Origin: Yoonia maricola
GTDB taxonomy: Bacteria > Pseudomonadota > Alphaproteobacteria > Rhodobacterales > Rhodobacteraceae
Assembly: GCF_002797915.1 (NCBI RefSeq)
Contig: NZ_PGTY01000001.1
Span: 496,001-560,000, forward strand
Reading direction: 5' to 3'
Length of the DNA: 64,000 bases
Shown one piece after another: positions 59,871-64,000 of this stretch. Each line of letters starts with the position of its first letter. The stretch's first letter is position 1. A program made the position numbers and the translations under genes. The notes beneath the pieces are model-generated. The model was not told where the DNA came from, ran no database searches, and was given only the letters and a program-made list of their open reading frames with translations.

Positions 59871-61079
59871 ATGATTTTAACCAGTACAGAAGGCCAAAAC
59901 GGGCTGCCGCGTTATTTTGCGCGCGTTTTTGATCAGGTCAAAGACCTGCAAAAGGGCCGTGTTGATATCATTTTGTCAGATGGGCGCCATTTCAGAGCCG
60001 AAGGGCCAGAGCCGGGCTATGTTGCGGAGGTCTATGTCCACAATGATGATCTGTTTTCGCGCACCGTACGTGAAGGCGATATGGGGTTTTCCGAGGCCTA
60101 TATGGACGGCTGGTGGACCACGCCTGATCTGATGGCCGTGATGGATTTCATGCATGATGAGGCCGATCACATCTATGACGGGTTTCCCGCCCAAAAGCTT
60201 ATCCAGTTTTACGAACGGGTCCGGTTCTGGATGCAACGCAATTCCAAGTCGCAGGCACGCAAGAACATCAGCTATCACTACGATCTGGGTAATGAGTTTT
60301 ACGGCCTGTGGCTGGATGATACGATGACCTATTCTTCCGCGATGTTTGAAACCGGGCAAGAAAGTACGGAAAGCGCGCAAATCGCCAAATACGCCAGCAT
60401 GGTTGATCAGATGGGCGCCAAAAAAGGTGATCATGTGCTGGAAATTGGCTGTGGCTGGGGTGGCTTTGCCGAATACGCCGCGAAAGAGCGGGGGATTAAA
60501 GTGACCGGGCTGACGATCAGCCAAGAACAGCATGATTATGCTGTGGCGCGTATGGCAAAAGCAGGGCTGTCCGATATGGTTGAAATCAAGATGCAGGACT
60601 ATCGCGATGAAAAAGGCATCTATGACGGGATCGCCAGTATCGAAATGTTCGAAGCGGTGGGCGAGCAATATTGGCCTGCCTACTTTGAAACCGTGCGCGA
60701 GCGGCTGAAACCGGGCAAACACGCAACACTTCAGATCATCACGGTGAAAGAGGAACGGTGGGAAGGTTACCGGAAAGGTGTCGATTTTATTCAGAAGTAC
60801 ATCTTCCCTGGTGGGATGTTGCCTAGCCCGAAAATACTGCGTCAAGAGGTTGAAAAAGCAGGATTAAATGTAAATAGCTCTATTGAATTCGGGGCTAGTT
60901 ATGGTTTGACTTTGCGTCGTTGGCACGAAACATTCAACGAAAAATGGGACCAAGTTGCTGCTTTGGGCTTTGATGCGCGATTTAAACGGATGTGGGATTT
61001 TTATCTGACCTCTTGTGCCGCGACTTTTGATAGCCGAAACTGCGATGTAACGCAGATTACCGTGTCGCGGCCAGGCTAA
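59871..61079 (+). CDS. cfa: Cyclopropane-fatty-acyl-phospholipid synthase
   Basis: 402 aa. It adds a methylene group from SAM to unsaturated membrane fatty acids. Seen: the N-terminal cap (DGRHFRAEGPEPGYVAEVYVHNDDLFSRTV), FSEAYMDGWWTTPDLMAVMDFM, NISYHYDLGNEFYGLWLDDTMTYSSAMF, SAM motif VLEIGCGWGGFAEYAAKE, GLTISQEQHDYA and the EMFEAVGEQYWPAYF region. C-terminal FGASYGLTLRRWHETFNEKWDQ is typical. The start ATG 59871 follows AGGACGTAAG. The 118-nt gap after phrB contains an AT-rich promoter-like stretch. trgA follows after 38 nt. Confidence 0.95.
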   Translation: MILTSTEGQNGLPRYFARVFDQVKDLQKGRVDIILSDGRHFRAEGPEPGYVAEVYVHNDDLFSRTVREGDMGFSEAYMDGWWTTPDLMAVMDFMHDEADHIYDGFPAQKLIQFYERVRFWMQRNSKSQARKNISYHYDLGNEFYGLWLDDTMTYSSAMFETGQESTESAQIAKYASMVDQMGAKKGDHVLEIGCGWGGFAEYAAKERGIKVTGLTISQEQHDYAVARMAKAGLSDMVEIKMQDYRDEKGIYDGIASIEMFEAVGEQYWPAYFETVRERLKPGKHATLQIITVKEERWEGYRKGVDFIQKYIFPGGMLPSPKILRQEVEKAGLNVNSSIEFGASYGLTLRRWHETFNEKWDQVAALGFDARFKRMWDFYLTSCAATFDSRNCDVTQITVSRPG

Positions 61080-61117
61080 GAGTTAGGTCGCGCGCGTCAA
61101 TAAAAGGACGCAATGAC

Positions 61118-61561
61118 ATGCCAACAGCCGGACGTCTTGCTGGTGCAGTTATTTTTGGTTTGTTCGGGTGGTACCTCGCCGGGCTATCAATCCCTTTGTT
61201 CCCAGAATCGAACTCGCCTGATTTTTGGCTTCCTGTGGTTAGCGGGATCAGCTTGGTGATTGGATGGCGCGTTTGCGGCAGCCGTGCTGGGCATGGGTAT
61301 AACCCAGCCATTGGTATCGGCCTGACATGTGGTGCCGCAATCGCCTTTTGTGCAGTGTTCGCAATTTCATTCAATCAAATGATCATCAACGCGTTGGCCA
61401 ATCGCTATAATGGCGGCACGATGGAGGCCGTTATCGACGTCTTTAATCAGATGATCGATTTTGCGATCATGTTTGCTGATATTCCCCTTATCGCCACACT
61501 TTTGATCGGTGGTGTTGTCTGTGCCTGGATCACGGAATATTTCGGCCAGCGTTTTCCTTAG
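61118..61561 (+). CDS. trgA: TrgA family membrane protein
   Basis: 147 aa with four predicted membrane helices: GRLAGAVIFGLFGWYLAGLSIPLFPE, a second at VVSGISLVIGWRVCG, AAIAFCAVFAISFNQMIINALANRYNGG, and LIATLLIGGVVCAWITEYFG. It matches TrgA of Rhodobacter sphaeroides, part of a tellurite-resistance locus trgAB with cysK. The order trgA-trgB-cysK here is the same. The mechanism is unknown. The start ATG 61118 follows AAAAGGACGCAATGAC. trgB starts 3 nt after the stop, implying coupled expression. Confidence 0.88.
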   Translation: MPTAGRLAGAVIFGLFGWYLAGLSIPLFPESNSPDFWLPVVSGISLVIGWRVCGSRAGHGYNPAIGIGLTCGAAIAFCAVFAISFNQMIINALANRYNGGTMEAVIDVFNQMIDFAIMFADIPLIATLLIGGVVCAWITEYFGQRFP

Positions 61562-61564
61562 GAC

Positions 61565-62680
61565 ATGGACCTTTTCGTTTATGGGACGTTACAGTCGCGC
61601 GACCTAATGACGGCTGTGTCAGGTGTGGCACCGCAAAACAGTGTTGCGGCGCAGTTGCATGGATATGGTGTCTTTCCCGTGGAAGGGAATGTGGTCCCTT
61701 TCATTGCAAAAGATGACCGTTTCGCGGCACAGGGTGTCGTTTACGAAAACCTAGATGAAGCGCAGATAGCCCGTCTTGATCTTTATGAGGGTGCATTTGG
61801 CTATCTGTTGGATACGGTTGATGTCCGGACCGAGGCTGGGATGCGGTCCGTGTCCTGCTATCTGCCGCCGGATGATGTCATCGCAGGCGGCGGGTCGTGG
61901 TCATTGCGCATGTGGGAAGAAAACCACCTTGCCCCCGCAATTCTGGCTGCGACCGAGCTTTTTTCGCGCAACCCACCGCCCACACCAGCTGCGGTGCGGG
62001 CCATGTGGCCAATGGTAGAGGCGCGCGCCTGGAGCAAGCATCGCGCAAAACCGGCACCTGCAACCCGGCGGTATGCCGCAAGGCCTGCTGATTTTGCAAT
62101 TGAAAAGGCACAGCCGCCGCAGGGTGGTTTCTTCCTGTTTCAGGCCCTCGATTTACGTCATCGCCAGTTTGACGGCAGTGTTTCAGACACCTTACGGCGC
62201 GAAGCGTTCTTCGGCATCGATGCGGCTATTGTTCTGCCCTATGATGCGGTCAGGGACCGGGTGCTGTTGGTCGAGCAGGCCCGCGTTGGTCCGCGTTTGC
62301 GCCATGATCCAAACCCTTGGATGTTAGAGCCTGTCGCAGGCATTGTTGATGCGCGTGAAACGCCGCAAGAGGCTGCCTTGCGCGAATGCAAGGAAGAGGC
62401 AGGGCTTGAGCTGGCACGTCTGGAACCTGCAGGGTCCTTCTATGTCTCGCCGGGGGCCACGACTGATTACTTCTATACCTATGTTGGCTTGTGTGATCTG
62501 CCTGACCTGAAGACCTATGGCGGTGGGCTTGAGGAGGAGGCAGAGGATTTGCGGTTGCACCCGATGTCTCTTGGGGAAGCGCTTAATCTTGCCGACACAG
62601 GAGAGATTGCCACAGGTCCGGCGCTCTACCTGCTGTATTGGTTGTGTCGCCACAAAGAGCGTCTGCGCGCATTTGCTTGA
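61565..62680 (+). CDS. trgB: TrgB: gamma-glutamylcyclotransferase-like/Nudix fusion
   Basis: 371 aa, two domains. The N-terminal gamma-glutamylcyclotransferase-like domain has LFVYGTLQSRDLM (the YGTL loop) and RLDLYEGAFGYLLDTV with a conserved Glu. The C-terminal Nudix hydrolase domain has the complete Nudix box GIVDARETPQEAALRECKEEAGLE (G-x5-E-x7-REC-KEE-A-GL). This fusion is TrgB of the Rhodobacter trgAB tellurite-resistance locus. The Nudix half resembles ADP-ribose pyrophosphatases. The physiological substrates are unknown; a role in glutathione/thiol or nucleotide-sugar clean-up during oxyanion stress is inferred. Confidence 0.9.
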   Translation: MDLFVYGTLQSRDLMTAVSGVAPQNSVAAQLHGYGVFPVEGNVVPFIAKDDRFAAQGVVYENLDEAQIARLDLYEGAFGYLLDTVDVRTEAGMRSVSCYLPPDDVIAGGGSWSLRMWEENHLAPAILAATELFSRNPPPTPAAVRAMWPMVEARAWSKHRAKPAPATRRYAARPADFAIEKAQPPQGGFFLFQALDLRHRQFDGSVSDTLRREAFFGIDAAIVLPYDAVRDRVLLVEQARVGPRLRHDPNPWMLEPVAGIVDARETPQEAALRECKEEAGLELARLEPAGSFYVSPGATTDYFYTYVGLCDLPDLKTYGGGLEEEAEDLRLHPMSLGEALNLADTGEIATGPALYLLYWLCRHKERLRAFA

Positions 62681-62733
62681 TGTTGGACGGTCGCGGTCCT
62701 ACACAGATATCAAGTGAATGAAAGGGCCGCGCC

Positions 62734-63762
62734 ATGACAATTAAGACCGATCTTGCAGATGCCGTTGGTAACACACCCCTGATCAAACTACGCGCTGCAT
62801 CTGAAGCCACAGGTTGCACCATTCTGGGCAAGGCGGAATTCCTGAACCCCGGTCAATCGGTCAAGGACCGAGCAGCACTTTTCATGATCAAGGACGCCAT
62901 CGCGCGCGGTGATCTGCGGCCCGGTGGCACGATTGTTGAGGGGACGGCAGGCAATACCGGCATTGGTCTGGCGCTGGTTGGGGCTTCAATGGGGTTCAAA
63001 ACAGTGATCGTCATTCCTGAAACACAGAGCCAGGAAAAGAAGGACATGATCCGCGTTGCAGGCGCGCAATTGGTAGAAGTTCCAGCAGTGCCTTACGCGA
63101 ACCCAAACAACTATGTGAAATATTCGGGCCGTCTTGCCGCCGCGCTGAATGATATTGAACCCAATGGTGCGATCTGGGCCAACCAGTTTGACAATACCGC
63201 CAATCGACAAGCCCATATTGAAACGACGGGCCCCGAAATTTGGGAACAAACGGACGGCAAAGTCGATGGCTTCACCTGCGCTTGCGGGTCTGGTGGGACG
63301 CTTGCGGGCGTCGGTCAGGTCTTGCAGCCCAAGGGCGTCAAGGTCGGCTTGTCCGACCCTGATGGGTCTGGTCTTTACAAGCTTTATACAGATGAAGTGC
63401 CACCGGCGGGCAATTCCATCACCGAAGGGATCGGGCAGGGGCGTATTACGGCGAACCTTGAAGGGTTCACCCCCGACTTTGCCTATAAAATTCCGGATTC
63501 CGAGGCTTTGCCAATTGTCTTTGACCTGCTTCAGAATGAAGGGCTGTGCATGGGAGGCTCGACCGGTATCAACATTGCGGGCGCCATCCGGCTGGCCCGC
63601 GATATGGGGCCGGGGCATACGATTGTGACGATCTTGTGTGACTATGGCACGCGTTATCAATCCAAGATCTTCAACCCGTCCTTCCTGCGTGAAAAGGGTT
63701 TGCCTGTGCCGGAATGGATTGAAACCAAAGCTGATGTGCCTGTGGTGTTCGAGGACGTATGA
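62734..63762 (+). CDS. cysK: Cysteine synthase A
   Basis: 342 aa, a PLP enzyme making cysteine from O-acetylserine and sulfide. Seen: DAVGNTPLIKLRAASEATG, the PLP Lys in FLNPGQSVKDRAALFMI, the acetate-binding EGTAGNTGIGLALVGA, VEVPAVPYANPNNYVKYSGRLA, the phosphate loop CGSGGTLAGVGQVLQ and EGIGQGRITANLEGF. It is slightly longer than E. coli CysK owing to extra C-terminal residues. It lies downstream of trgAB as in Rhodobacter, where cysK contributes to tellurite resistance. The stop overlaps the next start (ATGA). Confidence 0.93.
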   Translation: MTIKTDLADAVGNTPLIKLRAASEATGCTILGKAEFLNPGQSVKDRAALFMIKDAIARGDLRPGGTIVEGTAGNTGIGLALVGASMGFKTVIVIPETQSQEKKDMIRVAGAQLVEVPAVPYANPNNYVKYSGRLAAALNDIEPNGAIWANQFDNTANRQAHIETTGPEIWEQTDGKVDGFTCACGSGGTLAGVGQVLQPKGVKVGLSDPDGSGLYKLYTDEVPPAGNSITEGIGQGRITANLEGFTPDFAYKIPDSEALPIVFDLLQNEGLCMGGSTGINIAGAIRLARDMGPGHTIVTILCDYGTRYQSKIFNPSFLREKGLPVPEWIETKADVPVVFEDV

Positions 63763-64000
63763 TCCGCCAAGGCATCGCATTCTGTTTGCTCTGTCTGCTT
63801 TTCGTGGGCAGCCCAATGGTGGTCTATGCGCAAGAGCAGGCCTCGGAAATGGACGAGGCGGTGTTCGAACGCCTTGCCCAACGGGCCGAGGTCCTTGCAG
63901 CGCGTGATGATGCATCTTTGTTCGCAATCAGTAGGTTGCGCGCCGAACTTGTTGTCTGGCGTGATGAATTTCTGGCGCGATCCAACCTGAACGCGGGCCG
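63759..64000 (+). CDS. Mechanosensitive channel family protein with DUF3772 domain (3'-truncated by window edge)
   Basis: Only the first 80 codons are visible. The start ATG 63759 overlaps the cysK stop. A signal peptide (GIAFCLLCLLFVGSPMVVYA) is followed by an acidic helix and the segment AISRLRAELVVWRDEFLARSNLNAGR, which resembles the DUF3772 periplasmic domain found at the N-terminus of large MscS-type channels in alphaproteobacteria. The channel part lies beyond the window, so the assignment rests on the short N-terminal pattern alone. Confidence 0.6.
   Translation, partial: MIRQGIAFCLLCLLFVGSPMVVYAQEQASEMDEAVFERLAQRAEVLAARDDASLFAISRLRAELVVWRDEFLARSNLNAG

Overview
The window reads as a chromosomal segment of a marine alphaproteobacterium of the order Rhodobacterales (Roseobacter group). 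Several independent signs agree. recA has an alphaproteobacterial SOS box (GTTC-N7-GTTC). There is a circularly permuted two-piece tmRNA gene, the alphaproteobacterial F1-ATPase zeta subunit (DUF1476), a split cobalamin-dependent methionine synthase, the trgA-trgB-cysK tellurite-resistance arrangement known from Rhodobacter, and a dimethylsulfoniopropionate (DMSP) demethylation locus (dmdA-acuI). Coding density is high, and most genes are housekeeping or lineage-typical. I see no prophage, transposase, CRISPR array or plasmid function.

Layout. 1-5.3 kb: the end of rlmE, a small membrane protein, and glycerol use (glpR divergent from glpD-glpK, with a palindromic operator candidate). 5.3-6.7 kb: an SGNH hydrolase and a sulfotransferase-like protein. 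6.8-13.4 kb: recA with its SOS box, alaS-DUF1330-MOSC, and typA. 13.8-18.1 kb: two TbpB-like lipoproteins around a DUF4328 membrane protein, a decayed copy of the 3' end of icd, then intact icd. 18.2-20.6 kb: a glycosyltransferase/epimerase pair and a CAT-anticodon tRNA. 20.8-24.1 kb: purM-purN, rnd, sufE. 24.1-28.0 kb: corrinoid protein, small membrane protein and DUF1638 in one operon, a radical SAM protein, and the homocysteine-binding half of a split methionine synthase. 28.1-30.3 kb: the ATPase zeta subunit divergent from purC-purS-purQ. 30.3-33.4 kb: a DctB/DctD-like two-component system whose regulator has lost the sigma54-contacting GAFTGA loop. 33.4-42 kb: rne with a structured leader, an epimerase, tusA, ccdA, and an unstudied membrane hydrolase overlapping a cytochrome P450. 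42-47.5 kb: sspB, an unknown protein, and fumC-DUF4169-RHH with 4-nt overlaps, plus chrA, a VWA protein and the tmRNA gene. 47.5-50 kb: a DUF4345 protein, hemN with an FNR-like site, and a SCO protein. 50-57 kb: the DMSP region. 57-64 kb: a class V aminotransferase, a photolyase, cfa, trgA-trgB-cysK and the start of a mechanosensitive channel.

The most interesting part is 50.1-57.0 kb. An FCD-type GntR regulator is divergent from a tightly packed run DUF2182-DUF1326-DinB-dmdA, with a perfect palindromic operator candidate between them. acuI and a BCCT transporter follow. The three poorly characterised proteins overlap or nearly touch dmdA, which suggests an undescribed accessory module for DMSP demethylation. 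Secondary highlights are the tmRNA and its ClpXP adaptor gene 2.2 kb apart, the diverged icd remnant, the GAFTGA-less DctD, the corrinoid/DUF1638 operon, and the hydrolase-P450 pair. All product names come from reading motifs by eye; no database search was run.
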